Made by a program: the position numbers and the translations under genes
Part shown: positions 11,770 through 24,257 of the stretch, in pieces
How positions within the stretch are numbered: position 1 is the first letter of the stretch
Layout of the letters: every line of letters begins with the position of its first letter
DNA from: Hyperoplus lanceolatus
Lineage: Eukaryota > Chordata > Actinopteri > Uranoscopiformes > Ammodytidae
Length of the DNA stretch: 64,000 nucleotides
NCBI GenBank assembly: GCA_026929865.2
Contig: CM049409.1
Location: 15,467,452 to 15,531,451, forward strand
Direction of reading: 5' to 3'
Notes under the pieces: model-generated
Databases searched by the model: none
Seen by the model: the letters and a program-made list of their open reading frames with translations, nothing else
What the model was told of the DNA's origin: nothing

Positions 11770-13379
11770 CAGTGTCGTGCGAAAGTTTGTGAACCCCTTG
11801 AGCCTTTTGGAATTTTATTTATTTTAACCATTATTAATTAATTGTTTTCAATACCAGTATTTTTTATATGAAATAACAGATGTTTGTTTATCAATTCAAC
11901 ATTTTTCTTTTCCAGACATCAATTGTTAAAACAGTTAAAACAAATTATTTGATAAATGTTGTATGTGCAAAAGTTTGTGAACCCTAAGCTGCATTGCTTA
12001 AATCGAGCAAGGTAAACACAATCAGGTGGGCCAAATTGATTGATGAAATAGACCAATGTAATGAGAGATCTTTAGGGAAGAAATTGGGCACCACTAGATA
12101 AAACAAAGATAAAACCAGGTCAGTTTAGGCCCACCAAACTGAACCCGTACAGGTCAGACATGCTCAAAGGGAAAGAAATCTCAGAAGATCTCAAGAATAG
12201 AGTTGTGATGCTGCACATTTGTCTGGGGACAGCTATAAATTAATTCAAAAAAGTCTGAGCTCCATCGGTCCACCGTGAGGCCGATCATCTACAAATGGAG
12301 AGCTATACGAGTGACTAAACATCTGCCTAGAAGTGGACTTCTTTCAAAAATATCTTCAAGCGCCACAAGAAAAGTATTTTTTTAGTTAAAAGCCAACCCA
12401 AACATTACATCTAGTGATTTGCAGACCTCTCTTGCAACATCTGGGACAGATGTGCATGGTTCCACAATAAGAAGAAAACTCAGTCAACATGGCTTTCAAG
12501 GGAGGGTTGCTGAAGAAGCCTCTGCTCTTAAAAAAGAACAAAACTGCTTATCACAGCTTTGCCAGAGAGCACCTGGAGATACCTGAAGTCTTATTCTGTG
12601 GACAGATTAGTCCAAAATTGATCTGTTTGGTCATAACCAAAACCGCCATGTTTGGGCAAAAACGCAACTCTGCCTACCACCAACAGAACCTTCTCCCAAG
12701 TGAAGAATGGTGATGGCAAATGGTCTGCAAATCTCCAGATGTAATGTTTGGGTTGGCTTTTACCTGAAAAATCACTTTTCTTGTGGCGCTTGAGGATATT
12801 TTTGAAGGAAGTCCACTTCTAGGCAGATGTTAAATCACTCTTAAAGCTCTCCATTTGTAGATGATTTTCCTCACGGTCGACCGATGGAGCTCAAACTTTT
12901 TTATACGAATGTAAAGCTGTCCCCAGACAAATGTGCAACATCAAAACTCTATTCCTGAGATCCTCTGAGATTGTTTCCCCTTTGAGCATGTCTGACCTGT
13001 ATGGGTTCAGTTTGGTGGGCCTAAACTGGTCTGGTTTAATCTTTGTTTTATCTAGTGGCGCCCAATTTCTTCCCTAAAGATCTCTCTTTACATTGGTCTA
13101 TTTCATCAATCAGTTTGGCCCACCTGATTGTGTTTACCTTGCTCGATTTAAGCAATGCAGCTTAGGGTTCACAAACTTTTGCACATACAACATTTGTCAA
13201 ATAATTAGTTTTATCTATTTTAACAATTGATTTCTGGAAAAGAAAAATGTTGAATTGATAAACAAACATCTGTTATTTCATATAAAAAACACTGTTATTG
13301 AAAAAAATTAATTAATAATGGTTAAAATAAATAAAATTCCAAAAGGCTCAAGGGGTTCACAAACTTTCGCACGACACTG
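11770..13379 (+). mobile_element. Tc1-like foldback transposon
   Basis: The element starts CAGTGTCGTGCGAAAGTTTG, ends with its complement, and is flanked by TA at 11768-11769 and 13380-13381. The inverted arms are unusually long, about 660 bp each (about 11770-12430 and 12722-13379). They enclose roughly 290 bp that encodes part of a Tc1 transposase. The inner parts of the arms also read like the N-terminal coding region of the same gene, so an inverted duplication of coding sequence probably created the foldback shape. It is non-autonomous. Confidence 0.92.
12486..12720 (+). pseudogene. Tc1-like transposase fragment (first catalytic D region)
   Basis: Translation gives KKPLLLKKNK...FAREHLE in one frame. 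In another frame it gives LWTD, a stop, then SKIDLFGHNQNRHVW. This matches the Tc1 segment 'kPlLskkN...FAreHl...vLWtDEsKidlFGhn..rhVW', which carries the first Asp of the DDE triad. The expected Glu codon after that Asp is a TAG stop and the frame shifts before it. 'VKNGDG' near the end matches the next conserved block. The fragment is dead and confined to the spacer of the foldback element. Confidence 0.8.
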
Positions 13380-13381
13380 TA

Positions 13382-13988
13382 TACCACTCAGGACAATTAG
13401 TTAATAATTCATACAACAACAATGGCTGTTTGAAAGAAGGGAAGTGTGTGTGTGTGTGTGTGGGGGGGGGGTTAAATAATGTGTGAGAGCCCCCACTTCG
13501 GCCCCAACGGCCATGAGCTATACACCTTAAATTCCGGAAAAGAGGGAGAAAATGAAGACACCTTTGTTTGCTCCTTTCTTCTCGTGTGTCATTTGCATCT
13601 AAGAACCAGTGTTACATTTTTTGAACACTGTGAAGAAAAATATCCATGAATCAACATTTATAATGTTCTGTTCAATTACAAGCCTAAAACCAAATGAAAA
13701 ATACCTTTGAAAACAGGGAAATATACAAATTATCTCCATCAGTCTGTTTACAGTCTTAACATTGGAATGACGCTTGCAATAATCTTTAAAACACACATAA
13801 GCAAACACTACTCACACCCACCCACCCATCCATCTGTTTTATCCCTTTCCAATGACTAAATATTCTTGACACATACACACACTCTTTGCAGTGTGTGTGT
13901 GTGTGTGCAAGCTTGAAATGTGGATTCAGCAGTCCTACAACATCTGCAGCTGTCTTGTTCTCGCTCTATCTCTGTCACACACACATAT

Positions 13989-14033
<45 letters not shown>

Positions 14034-14889
14034 ACACCCACCAGAGAAGCACTCACTCATTGTCCCGATATGTGCATGCACATTGATATAAGGACACATG
14101 TAAATATAAACACACACACAGCTGTGGAATTCACCAGAGATGTGACTGGTGATTTTTAAATGCACGAGAAATGTAACACAGATAGCGACATGTAAGAAGG
14201 CATGTGTGTGAATGCGTGTGTGTGTGAGTGTGTGGCTTTTGAAGTGAACAGTCATTAACTGGAAAATCAAGCTTCTTTGAAGACCTCAAACAGACACACA
14301 CACACACACATAAGTGCAATCCAACAAGTCGCTTGAATGTAAATTGCGTCAAGATGGTTCCCATATAAAACCCATCCACAGCTCACCATCCTCTCATAAA
14401 CAGGAATAGTTTCCTCTCTTCTCGTGTGCTTTTATCTCCCATGCTCCTTCCTTATTGGAGGCGAATGCATTCAACCTAGACATGTCCTTCTTTGTGGCCT
14501 GCTGTCACGTTGAATCGCTGGATGCAACAGCAGGTATGTTAAGGCTGAACAACTGTTTACTACCATGCTGTCAGTTCGCATCGGAAACGCAGAGATATGA
14601 CATAACGAGACGTGATGGCTCTGGAGGAAGGAGACTAGCACAGACTGAAACAGACAGCCCTCCCTTGTGTCTGGTGTTTTTTTTTTGTTTGTGCTGTGAG
14701 ATAGATGTGGTCTCTGTGGATCAATCAACTGGCTAAATAGCACCATTGTATACCGGTTACAGACGGCAGTTATGCAGACTCTTAATTGAGCGTATACAAC
14801 TTAATTGGTATGACTGTGTTTCTTCAGCTTTCTCTATAGATAACACTTTGCCATTTTTCCTTGTAGTTATTTATCTAAATAACTACAAG

Positions 14890-14891
<2 letters not shown>
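13382..14891. other. Gene-free stretch with several CA/GT tracts
   Basis: It contains a GT run merging into a G-run (about 13445-13470), a GT tract (about 13890-13908), a CA run (about 13992-14029) and short CA tracts near 14111-14120 and 14293-14310. No gene or transposon ends were recognised. Confidence 0.6.

Positions 14892-14948
<57 letters not shown>
14892..14948. repeat. TA microsatellite at the left edge of T2
   Basis: About 28 TA units abut the GGGGAGAACGGGG terminus of the pogo-like element directly. Confidence 0.95.
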
Positions 14949-14951
<3 letters not shown>

Positions 14952-14997
14952 GAGAACGGGGTAATCTGAGCCACTTTTTACATTTGCTCCCCTCTAA

Positions 14998-17562
14998 GGG
15001 GCCACTCACACTAGGGCCGCGGCCCCGTGCCAAAGCTCATTTGCATACTAAAGTCTAGAACGTTTGGCTAGTGTGACCACGCCAACTGTATTCCAGCACG
15101 GAACAGCCCCTTGGCCACGGCACACTTGGGAGAGGTGTGCCTTGGCCAAAGTACAGATGCTAATGAGATGACACGCGCACAAGCAAGCGCACAGGCGGCG
15201 TTCCTGACGTGAATGTATTAAGGATGCATTATCCGTTAACGTCCGCTGCCTTTCTAGTCGGCACCAGAATTGCCCACCACTTGGACCTGTAGCTATAATG
15301 TGTGAGAATTAACGTGTGTGTAGGCCTAGGTGTGGGCTAATAAAAGAGGGAGAGAGCTAATTAGGTCGGCTCAGAAAGCACAGCAAAAAGGTTTTTGTGT
15401 TTACTCACGTTCGTCAGATGATTCTTTTTCTTTTTCCTCCCGTCAGCTGTCATAATACTGTCTTTACGCATGGAGGTGGAGACGAACCCAAAACAACACA
15501 CCGCGGCCCGGTGATAAGGAAACAGTAGTCTACACTAAGGTTTAACAAGAAACTTTATAAAGACACTTAAAAAAAACGATCTCTGCCCATACAAAAAGTT
15601 CTGACTTGGATTTGATGGACCGATCGATGTGTAAAACCATCCGGTACGTATGGTCTGATGACGGGCCGTTATATTAATAATAAACAGCGTGCTGCACAAA
15701 TATGAGACTGTCCACCGCGACCTATTACGTCAAGGCTATATTTAAAAAAAAAAATAGCTTAACCCTCCTTTATTTCCTCAAATTACCCTTTAAATTTAAG
15801 TCTAGAAAAATATTAAAATTTTTTTTCATATAAACTTCTTCTCTTCCTTAATTAGGGTAATCAACATATAATATGAAAATATTTCATCTCACACATTCAA
15901 CCACCCCCTCATTTTATATCACATAGATACTTTCTCAATTTACCCCATACAAATAGATAAACTTCAGAAATGTAAGACTATTTCTTTCTTTACAACTGTG
16001 AGACATATTTCACCCAAATCTCACACACCACACACATACACACGCCCACACACCCACACACACCCACACACACACAAACAAACACACACACATTCAATTA
16101 TGACTTTTACGGAACATTTATTTCCCTTTGAAAACTCCACCCACATTCAGTACACTCAACAGGAGGGCAAAACATATAAAATATTCTCCATGAGTCCTAC
16201 CAACATTCCACTCTTCACAGACCTTTAAAAATGAGAAGCAAACAAAGGACGACATCCAGAGTCTAAGTCATCATTATCATCTAGTGAAATAGAGGAGGAT
16301 TATCTTACTAAATTCTATTCTAATATTCTAATTTAACCAGATGAGGGAATTCTATTCTATTCTCCAACAAGACATTCATTCAACAAATTGTGAAATTCAT
16401 CCCCAAATATCGTCTCAGAAAACATACAGGTGAAACTCATATAATTAAATTTATTGAAAATATTTAATTAACAAGAATCATGCAGAATACCCAAACCAAA
16501 TATACACATCATATTATATTTATAGAGGCTATATTTTTATAAAAATCCCTTTTTTATTATTTATAATATTCAAATTTTTAGATTTTAAATTTTTTCATAA
16601 GCTTTAAACCATAATAATCTAAATTATAACAAATAAACTTTGAATATCTCACCTTTCATGTAATTCTATATACTATATTATTTCACCTTTAGTCAAATTA
16701 CTGAAATAAATGAACTTTTCATATTCTAATTTTTATTTCACCTTAAAGACAGTCAGGGCCCACTAGATCACTGATCTGAAATAAGTTAGCTTTTAGCTGG
16801 TCATCAGATTCAATACAGAAAATATTCTAAATGATAAATAGAAGGAGGTTGTTTTGGGGAAAATTGAAGGAGCTGGACAAAACACATTTAGATGCGTATT
16901 TGGGGCTCCTCATCCTGGCTGGGGTCGAAGGATGAATTGACAGTCAGTCTGTGGGATGCAGAGACAGGCAGGGCTATATTTCAAGCCACAATGTCTCTGG
17001 AGACTTTTCACATTTTCTCCAGTGTTCCAAAAGTAATAAAGTGGTGAAACATTACAAAAAAAGTTTGAACATATATTTTTTTAATGAAAAACGAGTGAAT
17101 TATCCTTATTGAACCATTACCTGTTAGAGGTAAGGAACACCACATTGCACTAAATATTGATAGAATAGTTAGTAATGGAGTTGGTAATGACATGTTCACA
17201 CTGCTTGTTAGGATTCTTTTTGGTTTAGGACATCTTTTGGAGATTTAAACATGCCCCGGGTCAAATTGACCCGGAACACCATTGATGTTCCTGACAAATG
17301 AACATAACAGGAGGGTTAAGGATTCTCGTTGCTCTAATGTGGAAGTGGAATATTTGATGCACATTTGGCCGGATGAAAATATTCACAAACAGTCGTATAG
17401 CCTACAAGTAGACAACGCTTCAAATCCTAAACGCGCACGGTGACAAGGTGCAAGTGTGCCCAGGCCACGAGCAGTGTGAGCACAGGCCAGCGGGGGGAGT
17501 GGGGAGGGGGGGGAATCGTGCTGAGCACGGAACAGGCAAAAGGCACTAGTGTGAGTGCGCCC
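14998..17562. mobile_element. PIF/Harbinger-like element, copy A1
   Basis: The ends are GGGGCCACTCACACTAGGGC on the left and the complement of GGGCGCACTCACACTAGTGC on the right, flanked by TAA at 14995-14997 and 17563-17565. T1 shows the uninterrupted target (TAAGCGAGC). A 3-bp TAA duplication is characteristic of PIF/Harbinger. The element's own sequence is about 1 kb, because 15763-17315 is a nested piggyBac. No transposase is visible. Confidence 0.82.
15763..17315. mobile_element. piggyBac-like element nested in A1
   Basis: The termini CCCTCC... and ...GGAGGG are flanked by TTAA at 15759-15762 and 17316-17319. The right end carries CCCCGGGTCAAATTGACCCG followed by 'gaacataacaggaggg', as in fish piggyBac MITEs. 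The interior is AT-rich and holds an imperfect CA tract (about 16021-16092). No transposase frame was found. Confidence 0.82.
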
Positions 17563-18085
17563 TAAGGGAGCTAAACTGATTTTTCACTCAAATTTACACA
17601 TTTCCCATTAATTCAGGATGTTTCCTAGAAATGGGCATAGCAGAATTTTTTCAAGACAAAGGGCAGTGAAAATATGAGTGTGGCTCACTTTACCCCAGCT
17701 GTGGGGTAAACTGATCCACTTACTTTTTCCACTCTGAAACTACCATAACAAAACATATTGTAACAGTAAGAATCCTGAAAGCTAGCCACACATTCCAGAA
17801 CTAATGTCGGACTAGTAAAATAATGATGGGGTTTGGTCAATTAAGCAAAGCACATTTTCTAAACACGTGAAAGGAACTCTGAACAAAATCAAATACAACA
17901 TATTATAATTCAAATGGTTTTAATAAGATTCAAATGAAAGATAGAACCAGTTAGATTAGAACACAGTCTGGGGGTCAGAACACAGGACCCTTAGAGCCAG
18001 CTAGTGTCTGGGGGTCAAAGCATAGGAAAATCAGAACCAGCGAGAACAGCCTGGGACTCAGAACACAGGAGAAGACCCAACTGGA

Positions 18086-18217
18086 TTATAACATCAGCCT
18101 GTCATTCTCTACAACTAGGCCTACTCTACATTCCAGCTGAGAAGATGAGAAGGTGCTCTGAGAAGATGAGAAGGTGTGGTTGCCCCAGGTCGTCTTCCTG
18201 GTGTATTTCCTTGGCAT
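18086..18217 (-). pseudogene. Transposase N-terminal stub in T2
   Basis: The 43-codon frame begins MPRKYTRKTTWGNHTFSSSQ and then repeats TFSSSQ because of an in-frame 21-bp duplication. The first 15 residues equal the T1 stub. The rest is not transposase-like, consistent with an internal deletion joining the start codon region to distal sequence. Confidence 0.45.
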
Positions 18218-18349
18218 GATGGCTTTTCTACAATGTGTATGACATTAAAATAAAACATAAGTTATGTAATATTACATTAAAATATGTTTAAGATTAAACT
18301 TAACTTGTGCCTCATGGTGGGGGAAAGTGAGACAGTGGCTCACTTTCCC

Positions 18350-18453
<104 letters not shown>

Positions 18454-18960
18454 CTTTCCTGTCCCTGTAGTGTTGGTGTTGTCCTAAGATTTACAAAGTT
18501 GTTTTTATTTAAGGATTTATTTGTTAATCCTAACATCTGTAAATGTATCCCACCATGCATAGGTCAAGAGGTTGGGTAAAGACTGAACATGTTGCTGTCC
18601 ACCATCTACTGAAGACTATTTACTTTAGAGTCTACCATCATGTCTGTGGGTAGGGGTGTGACAATGATCCTTCATATGCATATGATTTGATGATTTCAAC
18701 ATGGCGGCCCACACAAACATAACTATATTAAATAACTCATGTAATAAATGTACAAAAAACAACAGTTTCTATGACAGCGTAATTAAAACTGTTTAATAGA
18801 ACAAGAGATGGCATTCCCATGGGAAGCCCGATAGTGGATTGGTGGGTGCGAGTACCAAGCTCAAAACTGGTCCATAACATCTTGAGAGGCATTGTATATA
18901 CACTACCTGGTCCGTCTCCAGCTGATATCTGTGATTGTGTATCGCATGCCGCTGCCACAG

Positions 18961-19239
18961 TTAGTAGAAAAACAATGGAGAACAATGGTAGTTGCGGATT
19001 GCCCTAAACACCTCCGAAATTGTGTGGGTCTTATCCAGCTGCGACCATAGCTGTGACTGAATACTGTCGCCGTCCGAAATTTCCAGCAAACTCTCCACTT
19101 TGCTATCGCACCGGAAGGCACTCGTGAACCTCTTGCGGCCGTTGTTTACAATTATTGTGGGGAAGAAGGGTCGCGCATGGACTACTTCATCCTGCTCACG
19201 TTCATGGATATCACGTTGCTTATCCGTGCGCGTGTTATC
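18961..19239 (-). other. 92-codon open frame without a start codon
   Basis: The reverse strand reads DNTRTDKQRDIHEREQ...GRKRFTSAFRCD...SKVESLLEISDGD...QLWSQLDKTHTISEVFRAIRN...Y and then TAA. There is no ATG in frame, and a TGA lies immediately upstream once the hAT is ignored. Composition is protein-like but I do not recognise a domain. It lies within the presumed A2 element, so it may be a transposon-encoded fragment, or it may be chance. Confidence 0.25.
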
Positions 19240-19416
19240 CAGTGACGTGCGGTGAGGTCAGTGAGTGGGTAGGCACTGAGTTCTGAAAGCCAGATTTCTC
19301 TAAACCTATATATTGTTAAATCAAAAACAATAAACAACAAACAGGCAGGCACGGCCGATTTCAAATAAGTTCCTCCCTTTCTTTCTTTCTTTCTCTCTCA
19401 CTCACTCACTCACACA

Positions 19417-19466
<50 letters not shown>

Positions 19467-20742
19467 CGTATATGACATGTGACGACGGTGACTTCAGGTT
19501 TGCCCGTAGCCTACTGTAGTTTGGTCTAAATGATTAAACATCGCATCCATCAACTTAACGGACCCGTCCCTCACACCGAGGGCCGAAAAAGCGTAAGGCA
19601 ACAAGTCAAACCTTCGCCGATTCAAACTACCGGTACTACTTCTATTCAACTTAAAAATAAAAGACAGACTTCATCATTATGTAGGACTACAGCATAACTG
19701 ATGGCAACTCCACTCCATAAACTTTATCTTAATAGATAAAGTACCAGTAGCATATGCCCCATGGACCTGTCCAGCATCAGAATGTAACCATTTATCCACA
19801 TTGCAGAGCTTAGGTTTGTCCGTCAGTAACAATGAAAATACAACTGCTCAATTGAATATAAAATGTAGAATGGATTGCACTCGGTATCAATTCATCCAAC
19901 TTTATTATTAAATAAACCCCAAAAAAGTTTCTGACTCACCAATCTGACTCCCTGGCTGTAGAAATAAGCAAGACGATAGTAATCCAGTGACAGTCTGACT
20001 GACAGCACAGCTAGCTAGCTAGCATCCTTCCGTTCATGTAGGCTACCTGTCCGTTTGAAATGCTCGAACATTGTTTGTCCCTGTTGCTGCTGTACACCGT
20101 CCAAGGCTGGCGCAGGCCTTTCTCTTGCTATTCACTCTGTTCCTTTTTAAATTATAATCCAATCTGAAATATCTGCGGGCACGGCAGCTGCAATGTTGAC
20201 TTCAAAATCCGCGGGGGTAACGCGACGTGAATGAGCATAGCCAACGTAATGACGTTGGCCTAAGCTGCGTAAATGTCTAGTAATATCTCGATTTTAATTG
20301 GTCCATGAATGATATGTAACGTAAAGGCTTATGTGGCATACCATTTACGTAAAAAAGGCACAAAGAATTATGCTTATTTGCGTACATGTTAAATAATACA
20401 GAATCACGTGCGCATGCGCGAAAACTTTTTTTTTCTTGCCGTCCACAATGAATAGGCGCAAAGGCACTGATTCTTTGCCGTACACAATGAATGGGAAACA
20501 GCAAAGGCACAATATTTTTTTGGCGTAACTTACTAACTGCCACGTTTCTAATCAACACGTCTACACTTTTTTAAAGTAATCGCGGATTACATGTAAAGAT
20601 CGAAATAATTAACAGTAATAATACAAATATAAGTTTATTAAATAAAAAAAATATTTTATTTTATTTTATTTTATTTATTTATTTTTGCACACGTTCCAGG
20701 GTAGGCACTGCCTACCCTGCCTACCCTGACCGCACGTCACTG
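19240..20742. mobile_element. hAT element nested in A2, perfect 8-bp target duplication
   Basis: The left end is CAGTGACGTGCGGTGAGGTC and the right end GACCGCACGTCACTG. The 8-bp sequence GTGTTATC flanks it at 19232-19239 and 20743-20750. The 'gtaggcactg' phrase recurs near both ends. It is 1,503 bp, with a CTTT/CTCA/CA microsatellite and no recognisable transposase. Confidence 0.9.
19378..19462. repeat. CTTT / CTCA / CA compound microsatellite
   Basis: TTTC units pass into CTCA units and then a run of CA. Confidence 0.92.
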
Positions 20743-21161
20743 GTGTTATCTCATTAGCATCGGTGCCGTTCCCTGGCACACCTCTCCCAAGTGTTCCGTG
20801 GCCAAGGAAGTGTTCCATGCTGGAATATGGATGGCGTGCGCACACTAGCCAAACGTTCTAGAATTTAGTATGCAAATGAGCTTGAGCACGGAACAGAGGG
20901 CCAAGTGTGAGTGCGCCCTAGAACAGCTATTTGTAGTTTTACAGTGTTTATTTTCCTGTACCAAATGCAGAGGAGTTCTAATCCGTTCCCTGTGTGGGTG
21001 GACTGTTGTTTCCTGGGTAAAGATTTTATTATGGACAATGTTATTCTCAGCAGGAGTGGAGGCAGGCAGATCAATACAAAACACAAATAATTTACAATAA
21101 CACGGCACCTACTCTTCAAAATGGCCTCACCTACCCTGTAGTTCCATTTCTATTGTTTTAA

Positions 21162-21676
21162 AGCTCCCATATTATACACTTTTCGGTACTATTATACACC
21201 ATATTATATGGTCTTAGTGGTCCCTAATACGTTTTTCTTTAATTGTTTGCTGAAAAAAACTTTCAGATAATTTATTGTACTCCGCTGATGTTCAGCTAAT
21301 CTCACAATAGCCTATTTTTTAAAAAGAGCTGCAGCTCCCCTCGTAAATATACAATCTTTGAGCTGCCCCTGCCCCCTGTCCGGAAGCAAAGCCAGATACG
21401 CCTCGCCCTCTGTCTGTCAGGGCCGTGGACCAATAAGAAATAGGGGTGTGGGCTGCACAGTGGAAGCTTCTGGCTTTCCTGTTTGTGAGGTCAGAAACGA
21501 GGATAATTCTGACTGGAGTATATTGGGGGGAGGGGTGGGGGTTTCAGAAAGGGGGAGAGTGAGAAAAGGAGAGATTGTTATTTTTTTTAACTATTTTGGC
21601 AGTCTCTAGGCACACTGTGGACCCATGGATATGTTAGAACACATTTAAAAAGTGCATTTAGCATAATATGTGACCT
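21162..21676. mobile_element. TTAA-target MITE
   Basis: The inverted ends AGCTCCCATATTAT and ATAATATGTGACCT are flanked by TTAA at 21158-21161 and 21677-21680. A TTAA target fits piggyBac or Kolobok; this type of terminus ('TTAAAGGTC.CATATTATG') is common in fish. No coding capacity. Confidence 0.82.
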
Positions 21677-21680
21677 TTAA

Positions 21681-23146
21681 CATTGGTATTTTGTACAATT
21701 AAATTAGATTTTCTCCCTCAAAAGGGATCAGCTGACATTTTCATGAATCATTTTTTTTCAAATGTTTATAGGGTTATATCGATTTGAATCAACACATTAA
21801 CAAATTCAGACCCCCAGTTTAGTTGTTCATGAAAAATCAGAGCCCCTGTTGCAGATATAACACGTCTGAAACTACCTACCTTAATGTATGAATGTTCTAG
21901 TTATACATATTTATTTCTGACTGATGTAAATCTTAGGTAGATTTTTGTAACCTTTTGTCCCAGCAGATTTATGGTGGATAATAAATGTTGCTCTAAGTCA
22001 AACTCATGAAAATGTATTTCAAAATTTAAATATTTTAGTATAAAGAAAGTATCTTATGACCGGATATATAATAACTTTCAGTGTTTTTAAACAGCACAAA
22101 TTACTCAGAAAGACCAGTGAAAGACCAGTACTGCGAGGGAAACAAAAGGGAAACAGTTGATCTATTTCTGATGAGTGAGACATGGTTGTGCTACTGCTGC
22201 TGCTGCTGAAATCAGCTGAAACATATTGTGATCAAATAAGAAGTGAACAACGAAATATGCTGAGCTAGTCAGGGCAATGTTTCATTCATTCCCTCAAGAC
22301 ATCATACTGTATTACATCATCAGCAAATTCTTGTATTGGATCAAGTCACGCCATCTTCGAACCAGCCCCGAGGTCGATCACTTTCATTCAAAATCAATTC
22401 ATAATGGAAACAGGAGCTATGGGCCCATGTTTTAGAGACAGGGTTAACAAACTCTGAGTTTATCCCTGACTTGAGAAAACCCTGAGATGAGAAACTTTTG
22501 AGTTTTCCGTTTCAGAACAGCTAATCATGTAACAGGTTACCGTGGTAACTGACTCACAGTAAAGATGAAGATGAATTTTTCAAACCTTTTCCATTAGATT
22601 ATGAGCTATACAGATGTTATTTTAGTTTAGTTTAGTTTTGTTTAGCCATGCTTTGTTTTCAGCATAATAGGGATATTGCCCCAATATGGTCTTGGCATTT
22701 GCTGCTCAGTAAGTACACATCCGTGCTGCTCTTTTTGTCACCTTTCAGCTGTTAATATTACTCTAAATAATTGTATATAATTTACATACATTATTAGTAT
22801 ATGACACATTTCTGTTTCTATTTTCTACTGGATGTACCTGCTTAAGTGCATCAATGATATTTGCGATATTTTCACGCCACCTTCACCTCCCTGAGGGCCG
22901 GCGATGGCATACAGGATCATTTGGCATTCATTTAAGCCCTCGCCAGCAACCCCCCAACCTCTTTAAAGCTTCGGTGAGAGCAGTCCATATACTCCCAATA
23001 ATGTATGATTACTATCACTGGTCATAAACCCTGGTCCAAATTTAGTTCACCTGTTCATCACGCCAGGGATGTGCATTTTTGTCTGTCTCATGTCTCATTT
23101 GGCAGGAATGACTTGCTCCTTTCTGAAAGGCCCTGAAAGTCTGTGA
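21681..23146. other. Gene-free stretch
   Basis: No gene or transposon termini were recognised. The phrase 'agggttaacaaactctgag' at about 22440-22460 resembles the ends of another fish repeat, but no partner was found. A short CTG run lies at about 22195-22208. Confidence 0.5.
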
Positions 23147-23150
23147 TTAA

Positions 23151-23407
23151 AGCTGGGGTATGTAATTTCTGGTTGGTCAAAGTTAACATGAGCTGTACAC
23201 TTTGACCAATCAGAGCGAGGCTACAATTCTCTATTCTTATTGGCTGTTGGTCCTGTCCATTCACTTTGGCACAACTTTGTTGTTGTAGAGCGTGTCAGGG
23301 AGGGACCGTAGGGGAGGGACCAAAGAGAACAAGTGGAGCTGTTGAGGTATTTGGATTCGAATCTCTATCCCATCTGCCATGTTCTCCCCAAATCCTCCAC
23401 CCCAGCT
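23151..23407. mobile_element. TTAA MITE, copy F1
   Basis: The ends AGCTGGGGTATGTAATTTC and 'cctccaccccagct' are inverted and flanked by TTAA at 23147-23150 and 23408-23411. A second copy (F2) lies at 33920-34149 in the same orientation. It is 257 bp and non-coding. Confidence 0.9.
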
Positions 23408-23411
23408 TTAA

Positions 23412-24070
23412 GTAGAAAAAGGAAGTCTGAAAAAAAAGTCAGAAAAGATAAGAAAAAAGAGAGTGGAACAGCATGAAAGAGAACATCAAGGATGAGACAG
23501 ACATCAAGGTTAGTTTTACATGCACTGGAGATTTCATAAACTAGTCTGTGAGACTCCTTTTGGCACTGTGACAACACACAGTTAGCATTTTGTGTGGCTT
23601 TATCATTTTACAGTTTACTTATTTGCTCAGAATAATTAACAGTTGATGGAGGTGCAAGACTTGTCTTGATTTGTTGTTGTGTTTTATGATCGAACACCTC
23701 TATGTTTTTTTTGGGCACAACAATCATGTTAATGAAATACTGTTTTCAGGAATTACTAGATTTTATCTGAAGAAAGGATAACAACATGCTAAGTGTAATA
23801 AAGCCAATTGCAGCTTGAATTGCAATGCATACAACAAGCTGTTTAAAAGTGAACAAAATTGCTACTTGTAAATTGGAAGTGTGTCCTGGGTATTCTACTG
23901 TTTGCTGTTATTAATCAGTATTTGCCATTTAGAACAGACCTCAGTCTACAGACACATTTTAGGGATATTTACTGAAGCCGGTGTGTTTTCCTGTTGCCTG
24001 TGTAAGATGATGAAGAGGAAGTCATGGTGAGATTATTCCAGTGCAGCTACTATAGCTGATTGAACTAAAG
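23412..24070. other. Gene-free stretch
   Basis: AT-rich sequence with no recognised gene, repeat or transposon end. Confidence 0.5.
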
Positions 24071-24257
24071 TAGGGGAGAACGGGTTAAGTATGCACACTT
24101 TTTACTCTAGTGAGAATTGCTTATCACCTAAACATCTTTCAATAGTCATTCCTACATTAAATTGAAGCTTAAGGTGTTGGCTTGAAAAATGTACCCCTCA
24201 CTTTTTCTATCTTATTGTAATAAATAAGAAATTAATCATCAAAGACACCCTTACACA

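Larger units (their letters stand above)
18640..20918 (-). mobile_element. PIF/Harbinger-like element, copy A2 (left end not found)
   Basis: The 20743-20918 segment is the reverse complement of the left 180 bp of A1 (for example 'gtatgcaaatgagctt', 'ctcccaagtgttccgtggcc') and ends GTGTGAGTGCGCCC. The sequence continues across a hAT insertion to about 19239 and leftward. The opposite terminus was not recognised, so the left limit is a guess. The base after the right end is TAG rather than TAA. Confidence 0.6.

Noticed and set aside
12489-12713. Single uninterrupted 74-codon frame in the Tc1 foldback, considered as an intact gene
   Set aside because: The frame shifts relative to the transposase in its second half and covers only a small part of the family length.
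1822-18219. Matching 71-72 residue frames at 1822-2040(-) and 18004-18219(+) beginning MSGGQSIGKSEPARTAW
   Set aside because: They lie antisense to the transposase stub in T1 and T2. The match follows from the repeat itself, and the tails differ after a duplication, so there is no evidence of protein selection.
22430-22560. 'agggttaacaaactctgag' phrases resembling a fish transposon end
   Set aside because: No inverted partner or target duplication found nearby, so not listed as an element.
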